64,000 nucleotides of DNA, from assembly GCA_963733945.1 (NCBI GenBank), contig CAVTFD010000029.1, positions 1 to 64,000 of the forward strand, in the 5' to 3' direction. The notes under the pieces were generated by a model that was given only the letters and a program-made list of their open reading frames with translations, was not told the DNA's origin and did no database searches. Below are positions 1 to 8,552 of the stretch, in pieces. The stretch is from AP-15 sp963733945 (GTDB lineage Bacteria; Pseudomonadota; Alphaproteobacteria; ATCC43930; CGMCC-115725). Position numbers and translations under genes: made by a program. Each line of letters begins with the position of its first letter. Within the stretch, counting starts at the first letter, position 1.

Positions 1-37
1 GGGTTAGCGCTTGACGCCGAATGTCGGCAGCTTCTAT

Positions 38-68
38 CGTCGCGATATATAACATTATATACAGCGAC
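38..68. promoter_or_regulatory. Candidate ModE-type Mo-box upstream of modA
   Basis: An imperfect dyad reads TCGCGATATATA (40-51), a 4-nt spacer, then TATATACAGCGA (56-67); the outer G39/C68 also pair. Read another way it is CGC-GATATA-N6-TATATA-CA-GCG, close to the ModE consensus (CGCTATATA-N6-TATATAACG) that represses molybdate uptake genes when molybdate is plentiful. It lies about 100 bp before a modA-like reading frame, which is where such a site is expected. The assignment rests on pattern and position only. Confidence 0.5.
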
Positions 69-167
69 TGCGACCCTCTGTTCGCCCCCGGCAAGCGGTG
101 TGGCGCCGGGCAGATAAATCAGCCTTTCGCCCTGACTTGGTTACGGAGAAAAGCTCATGCGCTCGTG

Positions 168-943
168 ATGCGGTCCAGTGTCGCCGCCGTCGTCTTGACT
201 GTCGTGACGACGCTCGGGCCGGTCCGGGCGGCCTGGGCGGACGATGTCGTGGTGTTCGCCGCCGCCAGCCTCAAGAATGCACTCGACGACGCTTCAACGC
301 GTCGCAGGCGCAAGGGGCGCGACGGTCAAAATCTCCTATGCGGCGAGCTCGGCACTGGCCAAGCAGATCGAGAGCGGCGCGCCGGCGGACATCTTCATCT
401 CGGCCGATCTCGCCTGGATGGATTACGTGCAAAAGCGCAATCTGATACAGCCGGCGACGCGGAAGAACCTGCTCGGCAACAAACTCGTGCTGGTTGCGCC
501 GGCGGACAGCAACGTCAAGGTCGACATCGAGCCCGGCTTTCCGACTCGTCGGGTTGCTCAACGGCGGGCGCTTGGCGATGGCCGATCCCGCCGGCGTTCC
601 GGCCGGCAAATACGGCAAGGCGGCGCTCCAAAAGCTCGGCGTCTGGGACGCCGTGCAGCCGCACGTCGCCGGCGCCGAAAATGTCCGCGCCGCGTTGCTG
701 TTCGTCGACCGCAAGGAGACGCCGCTCGGCATCGTCTACGCCACCGACGCCGCGTCGGATCCCAAGGTCAAAATCGTCGGGGTGTTTCCCGAGGATACCC
801 ACCCGCCGATCATCTACCCGGCGGCGCTGACCGCGGCGAGCAAGAACCCCGACGCGACGAAGTTCCTCCAGTTTCTCGAATTGCCGGCGGCGCGGCCGGC
901 ATTCGAACAGCAGGGCTTCACCGTGCTCGGAGCCGCCAAATAA
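168..943 (+). pseudogene. modA: Molybdate ABC transporter periplasmic binding protein, frameshifted
   Basis: This would be the periplasmic molybdate-binding protein of the ModABC importer. ModA homology runs through three frames. The signal peptide and VVVFAAASLKNALDDAS come from the frame of ATG 168. The stretch VKISYAASSALAKQIESG to the PGF segment is one frame over (about 300-535). GLLNGGRLAMADPAGVPAGK to the C-terminus ends at 943 in the third. The shifts fall near 290-300 and 536-545. A better-spaced GGAG precedes an ATG at 157, but that frame stops after three codons, so a third shift is possible. Joined, the pieces give a full-length ModA of about 255 residues. No modB or modC follows; the next gene is on the other strand. 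It is either a real pseudogene or an intact gene with sequencing errors. Confidence 0.85.
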
Positions 944-1128
944 GTCGTGCTCGACCCGCGGGCAGCCAGCTCACCCCCCTTGACGGCGCCAATAGGTTTA
1001 CCGCCACCTCGCCAGCCGGTGTCAGGGTGACTTGGCCCCGGCATGGAGCTACGCTATCGCGGAATGGCCGGGCCTTTAGCGGAATTCGCCGCCCTGGGAC
1101 GGAGCTTTGTCCGGCCAGGTTTGGCTGG

Positions 1129-2079
1129 TCAGCCTTCCGCGGTCACCAGGCTTTTGACGGTGCGGAACAGCGCTTGGGCGCCGCTCAAATAGGCCTCGAA
1201 CGCGGCCTCGGAAACCAGACGGCCATCGAGAAACCGGCGCAGCCGATAGGGGTTGGCGCCCGGCGGGTTGATCCCGCTCTCGGCCAGGGTCGCCGAACCG
1301 ACCCCGGCAGCTTCGAGAACCGCAACCGCGGAGGAATGAGCCAGCCCGCTCGGATAGCAGAAATGTCTAAAGCTCTGCTCCGGCCGGCCGCAGGCTTTGG
1401 CCAATGCCGCCCGGTTGTCGGCGATCTCGCGGTCGAGATGGTCGGAGGCCACAGTGGACGAGCGGTGGCGATGGGTGTGCAATTGGATGTCCAGGCCGCG
1501 CCGGTCGGCGGCGCCGATCTCGGCCGCGCTCATCAGATGAAACTGGCGGCTCTCCCACCATTCATCCGTGGTCACGCCAAACCGGGTGGCGCACGCGCGC
1601 AGCGCCTGCTCGCGCCGCGCCAGCGAGGGCAGCTTCACGATCTCGGCGATGATCGCGAACCGCTCGCTTGGCGATCGGCCGGCCCGTCGCAAGATGTAAT
1701 CGACAACCACATTGACCACCGGTATCTGGTGGTCGGCGTACCACGTCGTCACATAGACGGTCGCCGGCAGGCCCAGTCCTTCGAGGATCGGCAGCATATG
1801 GCTGTAGGTCGAGCTCCAGCCGTCATCGATGGTGATAACCACCGCGTGGTCCGGCAAACTGCCGTCCTCAAGCCGCTGCACCGCCTCGGCCAGCGGCAAG
1901 ACCGGATAGCGCGAATTCCGCAACCAGCTCATCCGCCGCTCGAATTGTTCCGGCTGCATGAATAAATGATTGCCGTACTGATATCCCGGGGTCGTCCACA
2001 ACCCATGATAGGCCAGGATCCGCAGGCTTTTGCGCGACACCCGCCGCGACAGGGCAAACACCAGCCCCTCTTTCATCAA
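1129..2079 (-). CDS. Polysaccharide deacetylase family protein (NodB homology domain)
   Basis: 316 residues. A carbohydrate esterase 4-type NodB domain is visible: RILAYHGL near residue 19, the metal/catalytic motif TIDDGW near 84, the metal-binding HTHRHR near 200, and FRHFCYPSG near 240. Such enzymes remove N-acetyl groups from cell-wall or exopolysaccharide sugars. There is no clear signal peptide; the N-terminus (MMKEGLVFALSRR) is short and basic, so the location is uncertain. The gene stands alone on the minus strand, between modA and the oppositely oriented TetR gene. Its upstream region (2080-2260) is unusually AT-rich. The substrate cannot be inferred. Confidence 0.85.
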   Translation of the reverse strand: MMKEGLVFALSRRVSRKSLRILAYHGLWTTPGYQYGNHLFMQPEQFERRMSWLRNSRYPVLPLAEAVQRLEDGSLPDHAVVITIDDGWSSTYSHMLPILEGLGLPATVYVTTWYADHQIPVVNVVVDYILRRAGRSPSERFAIIAEIVKLPSLARREQALRACATRFGVTTDEWWESRQFHLMSAAEIGAADRRGLDIQLHTHRHRSSTVASDHLDREIADNRAALAKACGRPEQSFRHFCYPSGLAHSSAVAVLEAAGVGSATLAESGINPPGANPYRLRRFLDGRLVSEAAFEAYLSGAQALFRTVKSLVTAEG

Positions 2080-2543
2080 GCTACACCAAAAATTGTAGCC
2101 GAAACATCTGTTGCATTTAACGGCCCTCAGGCAGCTTTTTGCAACCTTCTTTATGTTTAAGGGCCCTTTTGTATTAGTTAATGAGCATTTTTATATGGTT
2201 AACGGACACTTCGTTGGTTAACAAACGCATATACGGTTGCTTATATAGTTAACGTTGTTGTCTCTCTGAGTGATCGCACGCGACGGCTGGGCCCCCAAAA
2301 GGTCCCGCTCTCCAATATTGGCTGACCTCGTAGACCAATCATTAGGCGGTAGTATAGAATGACATACACGGAATAGTCGCCGGACACACTTTGGCGATCC
2401 GATCGGTCTGATGCACCCAGTTGCAGATGGATTTCTCGGCGTACAGTGCATTCGCAGTTCCCTGCGCCGAGCGCAACCCAAACAAAGGGTGCTGAGGTGA
2501 TTGCTTATGTTTTCCGGCTGAGACTGATGTAAAAGAGCTTCAC
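2080..2543. other. AT-rich intergenic region with repeated GTTAAC motifs
   Basis: No gene is seen in this divergent region between the deacetylase and the TetR gene. Its left half is far more AT-rich than its surroundings. GGTTAAC occurs at 2197-2203 and 2216-2222, and AGTTAAC at 2247-2253. The first and third sit in a longer shared context, TATATGGTTAACG and TATATAGTTAACG, 50 bp apart. This looks like promoter/operator DNA for the deacetylase, but no specific regulator can be named. Confidence 0.4.
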
Positions 2544-3200
2544 ATGAGCTGGTCGGGAAGAGGGCCGGGCGGGCGTCGCGGCTATCACCACGGCAATCTG
2601 CGCGAGGCGTTGATCCAGGCCGCGCTCGATCTGATCGCCAAGAAAGGTCCAGCCGGGTTCACCTTTGCCGATGCGGCGCGCTCGGCGGGGGTGAGTTCGG
2701 CCGCACCCTATCGGCATTTTCGCGACCGCGATGCGCTGATCGCCGATGTCGCCCGCCGCGGCTTCGAGCTGTTTGCCGCCCATTTGGACCGCGCCTGGAA
2801 CGACGGCCGGCCGGACCCCTTTGCCGCCTTCGAGAATATCGGCCGGGCCTATCTCACCTTTGCCCGCGACGAACCTGCCTATTATTCGGCGATGTTCGAG
2901 GCCGGGCTTTCATTCGACGACGACCCGGTCTTGCGGCAGACGGCCGACCGCAGCTTCGCCGTGCTGCGTCATGCCTCCGAGACGCTGTGCGCGAGGTTGT
3001 CCCCGGAAAAACGGCCACCCGCGCTGATGATGAGCCTGCATGTCTGGGCGCTGTCGCATGGCATCGCTTCGCTCTTTGCCCGCGGCGACGGCGGCCGGCG
3101 CAGATTGCCGATGACCCCCGAAGATCTGCTCGAGGCGGCGATGCTGATCTATCTGCGCGGGCTCGGCATTATCGCCGAACCGGCCGAATCGACGCGCTGA
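2544..3200 (+). CDS. TetR/AcrR family transcriptional regulator
   Basis: 218 residues. The N-terminal TetR helix-turn-helix is clear: NLREALIQAALDLIAKKG near residue 14, then FTFADAARSAGVSSAAPYRHF near 37, the recognition helix and its following turn. The C-terminal ligand-binding region resembles the WHG (TetR_C_33) type, with YLTFARDEPAYYSAMFEAG around residue 110. Such proteins are mostly ligand-relieved repressors. The DUF2852 gene follows after 37 bp in the same direction and may be co-transcribed. The RND efflux operon is 10 kb away, so a link to it is not supported by position. Confidence 0.9.
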   Translation: MSWSGRGPGGRRGYHHGNLREALIQAALDLIAKKGPAGFTFADAARSAGVSSAAPYRHFRDRDALIADVARRGFELFAAHLDRAWNDGRPDPFAAFENIGRAYLTFARDEPAYYSAMFEAGLSFDDDPVLRQTADRSFAVLRHASETLCARLSPEKRPPALMMSLHVWALSHGIASLFARGDGGRRRLPMTPEDLLEAAMLIYLRGLGIIAEPAESTR

Positions 3201-3237
3201 TGCGGTCGCCCTTGACAGCCGGCCAGGGCGAGAATAT

Positions 3238-3714
3238 GTGAATGTTAGATACATTTACATGAGGGTCGCCATGCATCACCTAGCGGCGCATCTCGACGAC
3301 ATCGGGAAGCCGGCATGGATCGGGTTGACCGTTTTGAGCTTTTTTCTGTGGTGGCCGCTCGGGCTGGTGGTTCTCGGGTTTCTGATAGGGAGTGGGCGAA
3401 TGGCGTGCTGGGCGCAAGGCGGCGGAACTCGCTGGCAGCGGCGGATGGAGCGCATGCAACAGCGAATGGGGCGGATGCAGGCGGCGGCGGAGCGCTGGGG
3501 CTACGGCGGGGGCCGCGCCCGCGATACGACCGGCAATCGCGCGTTTGACGAATACCGCGCCGAAACCCTGCGCCGGCTCGAAGAGGAGCAGCGCGAATTC
3601 ATGGAATTTCTCGACCGCCTGCGTCATGCCAAGGACAAGGCTGAATTCGACGAGTTCATGGCGCAACGCCGCCACCGTTCGGAGGGTCCGATGCCCCAGG
3701 CGCAGGGCGCCTGA
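3238..3714 (+). CDS. DUF2852 domain-containing membrane protein
   Basis: 158 residues from the first ATG; starts at 3259 (MRVAMHH) or 3271 (MHHLAAH) are also possible. One strongly hydrophobic segment, GLTVLSFFLWWPLGLVVLGF (about residues 29-48), is followed by a basic Trp/Met/Arg-rich stretch. After that comes an alpha-helical acidic/basic tail (FDEYRAETLRRLEEEQREF) that may form a coiled coil. The pattern matches DUF2852, a family largely confined to Alphaproteobacteria and of unknown function. It follows the TetR gene in the same direction. Confidence 0.85.
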   Translation: MNVRYIYMRVAMHHLAAHLDDIGKPAWIGLTVLSFFLWWPLGLVVLGFLIGSGRMACWAQGGGTRWQRRMERMQQRMGRMQAAAERWGYGGGRARDTTGNRAFDEYRAETLRRLEEEQREFMEFLDRLRHAKDKAEFDEFMAQRRHRSEGPMPQAQGA

Positions 3715-4284
3715 GACGATGCGGACGGCCGCTACCTAAATCGACCCGGCCGCTCACCTGCCGTATCTCTGCGCCGCTTCCATGCCCGGCAGTTAATTTA
3801 GAAACGCCGGCGTTCGGTCGTGCGAACCGATGGCTGCGAATAAGAGCCAAGTCGAATCCGCCGAGTTGAAGGGCCGTACACCGCTGCCGCCCGAGGATAC
3901 GACGCCGCACGCGCGGGGCGCTTGAAGCGGTGCTGACGGCATCCGCCTGAATTAGTCCGGGCCATTCGCCTGCTGCGTCTCTGCGTACTTCCGCGCCCGG
4001 CACCCGAAAATAAGAGCTGACCACGCCTGCATCGTAAGCTGCTTCGGGGCGGCTGGCGCGCAGTCGCGGAAACCGATGGCTGCGTGCTGCGGTACAGGTC
4101 GCGCCAAAGCAAGGATCGGCCGGAGTCTACAAAATGTAACGTGGCAAGTGCGCGCTTCATATTTCATTAATTTGATGAATAACCGAACGGATAACTACGT
4201 CCCGTCAAACGTCCTTTAACGCTCACGTCCAAAAGTGTCGGCAACGGCCAACAATCGGGGGATGAAGGTCGGACCCTATAGAGG
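3715..4284. repeat. Gene-free region with a diverged direct duplication
   Basis: 570 bp without a convincing gene. Two diverged copies of one segment can be recognised. CCTGCCGTATCTCTGCG at 3757 and CCTGCTGCGTCTCTGCG at 3969 are each followed by a CCCGGCA, and further on by AATAAGAGC (about 3838 and 4009). ACCGATGGCTGCG recurs near 3827 and 4073. The copies are too diverged and unevenly spaced to define exact ends. This could be an old local duplication or a remnant of a mobile sequence. The last 100 bp are AT-richer and probably hold the promoter of the next gene. Confidence 0.35.
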
Positions 4285-6678
4285 ATGTCGAGCATGCTGC
4301 GCTATGGTTATTTACCTATCGCCGTAGCTTTCTTTGTAACAACTGGAGCCTTTGCTACTACTTCATCTGCGCTGGGCGCGACCAATTCGATCACCGTGAC
4401 GAATGTGAGCAGCGGCGCGATCAGCAACTATCCATATCAGTTTGGCCGGCCGTTTGTTGACGGGACGATCGCCAACCAGCCGCAGGTGCTGGTCAATGGC
4501 CAGCCGGTTGCCACCCAGGCCGATGTCAAGAACCGCTATCCCGACGGCTCGGTCGAATTCGCGGTGATCGCGGTGGTGATCCCGGCCCTTCCGGCATCGG
4601 GCTCGCTGACCCTGACCTTTCAAAACCAGAGTGCCGGCAGCAACACGCCGCTGACCCAGGCGCAGATGCTCGCATCGACCTATAATTTCGATGCGTCGAT
4701 GGCGCTGACCCCGGTCAGCGGAACGGCGCAGGCCGCGTCCGCGCGCGCCATGCTGCAGAACGGCGATTACAAGCTGTGGACCTCGGGGCCGGTGGCGCAG
4801 ACCATCATGCTCGGCGACGATACCGCGGCGCGCAAATACGACATCGGCTTTGGCGATGGCTACCATCCGTTCCGGCCGCGCTTTTATGCGACCTTCTGGC
4901 CGGCGACGCACCAGGTCTTTATCCGAGCCGTCGGCGAGAACGGGCTGACCACCGAGGTCGAAGACCTGGCCTACAAGCTGGCGATCACGTCGAACGGGGC
5001 GGCGGTCTATTCAGCCGACCTCTCGGGTACGCAGACCACCCATCCCAAGCTCCATTGGGCATTGAGCCGGTGGACCCGCGAATTCTGGATCGGCGGCACG
5101 CCCTCGGCCCAAATCGACATCGACAACAACCTGGCCTATCTCGAAAGCACCCGGTTCCTGCCGAATTTCGATACCTCGATCGCCATCCCACAGACCTCGA
5201 TCGCCAACGAGTACGCCAACTATAACGGCAAGACCAATGGACCCTTGGACGGCATCTGGAACGGCGGCAGCTGTTGCTGGGTGCAAGCCATGGGTCAGGC
5301 CGGCGACAACCCGCATATCGGCCCCTATCCGCGCTGGGTCACCATGTGGCTGTTCACCGGCGATTGGCGCATGCGGCAGATGGCGCTCGGCCTGGCCGAC
5401 CTCGCCGCGTCCTATCCGATGGGCTTGCGCGAGAGCGATCCGACCCGGCGCTTTTCACGCGCCGATGCGGTCGGCAGCGGGACCGGGCTCGGCCGCAACC
5501 TGTCGATCGCCGGCCGTCCGCACACCCAGTTCAACACCCCCAACAACATGATCAACTACACTCCAACTTATGGAGATAATCCAAAAAAAGTCGGGCCGAT
5601 GGCCGCGGTCCCACCAGGCACCGGCAATCCCTGGACCTGGGATGATGGGCATCAGCCGAGTGCATGGTTTCCGCAATACATCCTGACCGGCGACCCATGG
5701 TATCTCGACATGATGTATGCCTGGGCCGGCATCACCGCGGCAATCACCAATGGCGACGGCGGCAACGAGCCTTATTTTCGTGGGCCGACCGGGGCCTATG
5801 GCGGTATCGCCAGCGAGACCCGCGCCGCCGCCTGGACCATACGCGGCCGCACCGAGACCGCCTTTGCCGCGCCGGACGGCTCGCCGGAAAAGGCGTATTT
5901 CACCTATCTGACCAACGACGCGCTGGCCCGTTGGGAAGGCGGTTTTGGCATCACCGGCACGCCCTTCGACGGCAGCGCCGAGAAGGTCTGGGGGGCGACC
6001 TACGGCAACTCCTATTCGACAAACGCCGGCAAGCCGCTCAGCCCGGTTAACGGCAAGGGTCCGGCATTGAAAAACTGGGGCAGCGACTGCGATGCCGCCG
6101 CCACCCCGACATTGTGCGGTTACTCGGCAACTCAGCAGACCACCTGGGGCATGAAGGCCGGCGCGAACGGTTCGTTCGACGACCCGTGGATGATGTGGTT
6201 TGTGCAATACGCCCTCGGCAGATTGTCCGAATTGGGTTTTGCCAGTCACGCTTTGCAGGTATACACTGGCCAGTACATCATCGGCATGATCGGATCGTCT
6301 GCGCCGATCTTGGTGGCGCAATATCAGATCCCGGTCGAGAAGGCGGGGGGCGGCTGGTGGGCGACCTGGCCCAGCCTGATCGCCGGCGGAATGGACCCGA
6401 CCTGGATCAGCGGCAGTCAAACCGGTGGTGGGCTCCCTGCCTACTTCGCCAGCAACATATCCGCCAGCGGGCGCCAGGTGTGGGGAGAGCCGGGCATAGC
6501 AATGCTGGTCGATCAAAATGCTCCCGGCATTGCCTCCGCATGGAGCTGGTGGAAAGCTAATGTTTACGGGCCCACCTACGCTCGCGGCATTATTCCGTTC
6601 AACCGTGATCTGAGGTGGACGATCGTGCCACGCGCCGACAACAACGCCTTGCCGGCACAATCGACGACGATGCCCTAG
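4285..6678 (+). CDS. Large secreted protein, RIFT-barrel/glycan-lyase-like
   Basis: 797 residues; the start could also be the ATG at 4294. A signal peptide covers about residues 1-31 (hydrophobic YLPIAVAFFVTTGAF, then Ala-rich). Residues 33-115 (TNSITVTNVSSGAISNYPYQ to TLTFQNQS, with YPDGSVEFAVIAV) resemble the N-terminal RIFT barrel of exo-rhamnogalacturonan lyase/YetA-like proteins. The remainder is rich in Trp/Tyr/Gly with segments such as SAWFPQYILTGDPWYLDMM, as in alpha/alpha-toroid glycan enzymes. I infer a periplasmic or extracellular carbohydrate-acting protein; catalytic residues cannot be assigned. Monocistronic, followed by a strong hairpin at 6749. Confidence 0.6.
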   Translation: MSSMLRYGYLPIAVAFFVTTGAFATTSSALGATNSITVTNVSSGAISNYPYQFGRPFVDGTIANQPQVLVNGQPVATQADVKNRYPDGSVEFAVIAVVIPALPASGSLTLTFQNQSAGSNTPLTQAQMLASTYNFDASMALTPVSGTAQAASARAMLQNGDYKLWTSGPVAQTIMLGDDTAARKYDIGFGDGYHPFRPRFYATFWPATHQVFIRAVGENGLTTEVEDLAYKLAITSNGAAVYSADLSGTQTTHPKLHWALSRWTREFWIGGTPSAQIDIDNNLAYLESTRFLPNFDTSIAIPQTSIANEYANYNGKTNGPLDGIWNGGSCCWVQAMGQAGDNPHIGPYPRWVTMWLFTGDWRMRQMALGLADLAASYPMGLRESDPTRRFSRADAVGSGTGLGRNLSIAGRPHTQFNTPNNMINYTPTYGDNPKKVGPMAAVPPGTGNPWTWDDGHQPSAWFPQYILTGDPWYLDMMYAWAGITAAITNGDGGNEPYFRGPTGAYGGIASETRAAAWTIRGRTETAFAAPDGSPEKAYFTYLTNDALARWEGGFGITGTPFDGSAEKVWGATYGNSYSTNAGKPLSPVNGKGPALKNWGSDCDAAATPTLCGYSATQQTTWGMKAGANGSFDDPWMMWFVQYALGRLSELGFASHALQVYTGQYIIGMIGSSAPILVAQYQIPVEKAGGGWWATWPSLIAGGMDPTWISGSQTGGGLPAYFASNISASGRQVWGEPGIAMLVDQNAPGIASAWSWWKANVYGPTYARGIIPFNRDLRWTIVPRADNNALPAQSTTMP

Positions 6679-6748
6679 CCCGACGGGCTCCAGCCCGCAC
6701 CCACTGTGCCGCCGAAACGGCTGGCTTCCACTTTTACGCGTTGACGGT

Positions 6749-6782
6749 TGGTTCCCCCGAGATCTTGATCTCGGGGGAACCA
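6749..6782. terminator. Perfect 15-bp stem hairpin after the secreted protein gene
   Basis: The arms TGGTTCCCCCGAGAT (6749-6763) and ATCTCGGGGGAACCA (6768-6782) are exact complements around a CTTG loop. It lies 70 bp after the stop of the 797-residue protein. Neither side has a clear T-run, so Rho-independent termination is likely but not certain; an mRNA-stabilising or interspersed palindromic element is the alternative. Confidence 0.5.
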
Positions 6783-7227
6783 TGTTGGGGGTGAGCGAAA
6801 CCAAGGGCGCCAACCGAGACGAGGCATCGCGCTTTGCCCGCCTCGGGAGAACTCGGCCACTCTCGGCATGATGGCGAACGGGAGGTCGGCGCAGTGTCCT
6901 CAGAGTTCGGTTGCCGGACCGACGCAGCCCGGCCAACCTGCGGCGTGTCGAACGGGCTCGGTGCTCCGAGCTGCTCGGAGCTTCCGACAAGGATCGCGCC
7001 TCGGTGGCGATGTTCTGCTATGGCTCTCTGGCGGCCAAGGCGAGTATCCATATCATCGATGTCAGCCGGATCGACGACAACATCGCCAAGGTGATGCGCC
7101 AATGCGCCGCAGCACCGAACCTGACAGTGCCGCGGGTGTTTTGGGAAACGCCGCGCCTGCCTGCACGTGTTAGGGTAGTCTGCCGCCGGCAACTCGAGTC
7201 GGCACACCCCAACATAGGAGGAACTTC
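6783..7227. other. Intergenic region without a supported gene
   Basis: Open frames exist in all three forward frames here. None has a recognisable domain, signal peptide or ribosome binding site. The end of the region carries a strong site, TAGGAGG (7216-7222), six bases before the GTG start of the DUF2092 gene. Confidence 0.4.
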
Positions 7228-8031
7228 GTGAAGCGTCGCCATGTCGCGATCCTAGGCGTCCTGCTCGTCGGCGGCTTCGCCGGCTTGGGTTCGGCGCCTA
7301 TCTCCGCCGCGCGGGCCGCCACGCAGGCGAAACCGACAATCAGCGCAGAGGCAAGCGCGGCGCTGACGCAAATGGGCCGGAGCCTGCAGTCAAAGGCATT
7401 GTCGTTTCAGGCACGGACAATTCGCGTTTTTTTTGATCCGAGCGGCGACCTCCTGCACATCTTTCATACCCTGAACGTGACGGTGCGCCGTCCGGACCGG
7501 ATGTTGGTCGACAGAAGTGGCGACGACGGGCCGGGCAAGCTCGTCTATGACGGCAAGACCGTCGTCATCTACATGGCCAATGCGAACAAATACGTGAGCA
7601 TCCCGGTGCCCAACACGATCGAGGGCATGATGAAGGAGGCTATGGGCCGTCTCGGCATAGACTTCCCGCTTGCCGATTTTCTGACCGATGCGCCGGCCAA
7701 GGCGTTTCTCAGCGGCGTAGCTTCGGGACGGGTGGTCGACACGGTCACGATCGACGGCGTCCCCTGCCTCCATATGTTCTTTTCCCAGCCGCCCGGGATC
7801 TACCTCGAACTATGGGTGGAAAAGAACGAACAGTCGCTGCCGCGCCGGCTGATCGTGACCTACCGCTCATTGCCGGGCCAGCCGGACTTTGTGGCCGAGT
7901 TCTCGAATTGGGATCTCGCGGCTCACCCGACGGACGCGGATTTTATGTTTCAACCGCCGGCCGGAGCGGTTCAAGTGGCGTTGAAGGCGCCCGCCGCCGC
8001 GACGGCCAAACCGGCGGGGAGCAAGCCATGA
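7228..8031 (+). CDS. DUF2092 domain-containing secreted protein
   Basis: 267 residues. The start is the GTG at 7228, chosen for the excellent TAGGAGG site just before it. A signal peptide covers about residues 1-32 (KRRH, then VAILGVLLVGGFAGLG, ending near AARA). The mature part is typical of DUF2092, a LolA/outer-membrane-carrier-like fold: TVRRPDRMLVDRSG, LVYDGKTVVIYMANANKYVS, YLELWVEKNEQSLPRRLIVTY. Family function is unknown; the fold suggests lipid or hydrophobic ligand handling in the periplasm. The stop overlaps the start of the glycine-rich gene (ATGA), so the two are translationally coupled. Confidence 0.85.
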   Translation: MKRRHVAILGVLLVGGFAGLGSAPISAARAATQAKPTISAEASAALTQMGRSLQSKALSFQARTIRVFFDPSGDLLHIFHTLNVTVRRPDRMLVDRSGDDGPGKLVYDGKTVVIYMANANKYVSIPVPNTIEGMMKEAMGRLGIDFPLADFLTDAPAKAFLSGVASGRVVDTVTIDGVPCLHMFFSQPPGIYLELWVEKNEQSLPRRLIVTYRSLPGQPDFVAEFSNWDLAAHPTDADFMFQPPAGAVQVALKAPAAATAKPAGSKP

Positions 8032-8423
8032 ACCGGCCGGCGCCCTTCATCCTCGGCGCTATCCTCGCCGCGTCGGCAGCGCCGCATGCCTTTGGCTGGG
8101 GTGCGGTTCACGGCGCCTATGGCGGCGCCGCCTATCGTGGCCCGATGGGCACAACCGCGGTGCGCGGCCCAAACGGTGCGGCAGCCGTGCGCGGTCCTTA
8201 TGGCGGCGGCGCGGTCCGAGGTCCCTACGGCAACACCGCCGTTCGCGGCGGCTATTATGGCGGAACCGCTTATCACGGGGCTTATTACGGCGGTGGCGGG
8301 GTCGCGGCCGGCGTGGCCGTTGGTGCGGCGGCGGGCGTCGCGGTTGGTGCCGCGGCTGCCTCCTCGGCCTATGCAGCGCCCTACTATTACCCGCCGCCTT
8401 ACTACTACCCGCCGCCCTATTAG
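8028..8423 (+). CDS. Secreted glycine/tyrosine-rich low-complexity protein
   Basis: 131 residues, ATGA-coupled to the DUF2092 gene. A signal peptide (FILGAILAASAAPHAFG) is followed by degenerate repeats of the type AVRGPxG, for example TAVRGPNGAA, AVRGPYGGGAVRGPYG and TAVRGGYYGG. Next come a Gly/Ala/Val stretch that could insert in a membrane and a C-terminal YYYPPPYYYPPPY. Function is unknown; composition suggests a surface or matrix-associated, possibly adhesive protein. The overlap with the DUF2092 gene argues that the two proteins act together, as with a carrier and its client. Confidence 0.7.
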   Translation: MNRPAPFILGAILAASAAPHAFGWGAVHGAYGGAAYRGPMGTTAVRGPNGAAAVRGPYGGGAVRGPYGNTAVRGGYYGGTAYHGAYYGGGGVAAGVAVGAAAGVAVGAAAASSAYAAPYYYPPPYYYPPPY

Positions 8424-8552
8424 GATCGGGTGTTCCCGGGCAGTGGAGGCAGCGTTTTCGATCTGCCCGGCGAGCAAACGGGGGATCGGCCCGCCGCGCC
8501 GAGATGTGAAGGGCGCCGTGCGGGCATCCGCCACGCGCATCGCGAACGGCGC

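Noticed and set aside
244..1965. Long forward open frame of 573 codons
   Set aside because: Only its first part matches ModA; the rest lies opposite the deacetylase gene and has Arg/Gly-rich random composition.
5455..6990. Minus-strand open frame of 511 codons
   Set aside because: Opposite the 797-residue secreted protein; no domain, and composition typical of a GC-rich antisense frame.
6911..7231. Possible small gene before the DUF2092 gene
   Set aside because: A short stretch (IHIIDVSRIDDNIAKVMRQC) looks protein-like, but there is no start site, domain or upstream signal.
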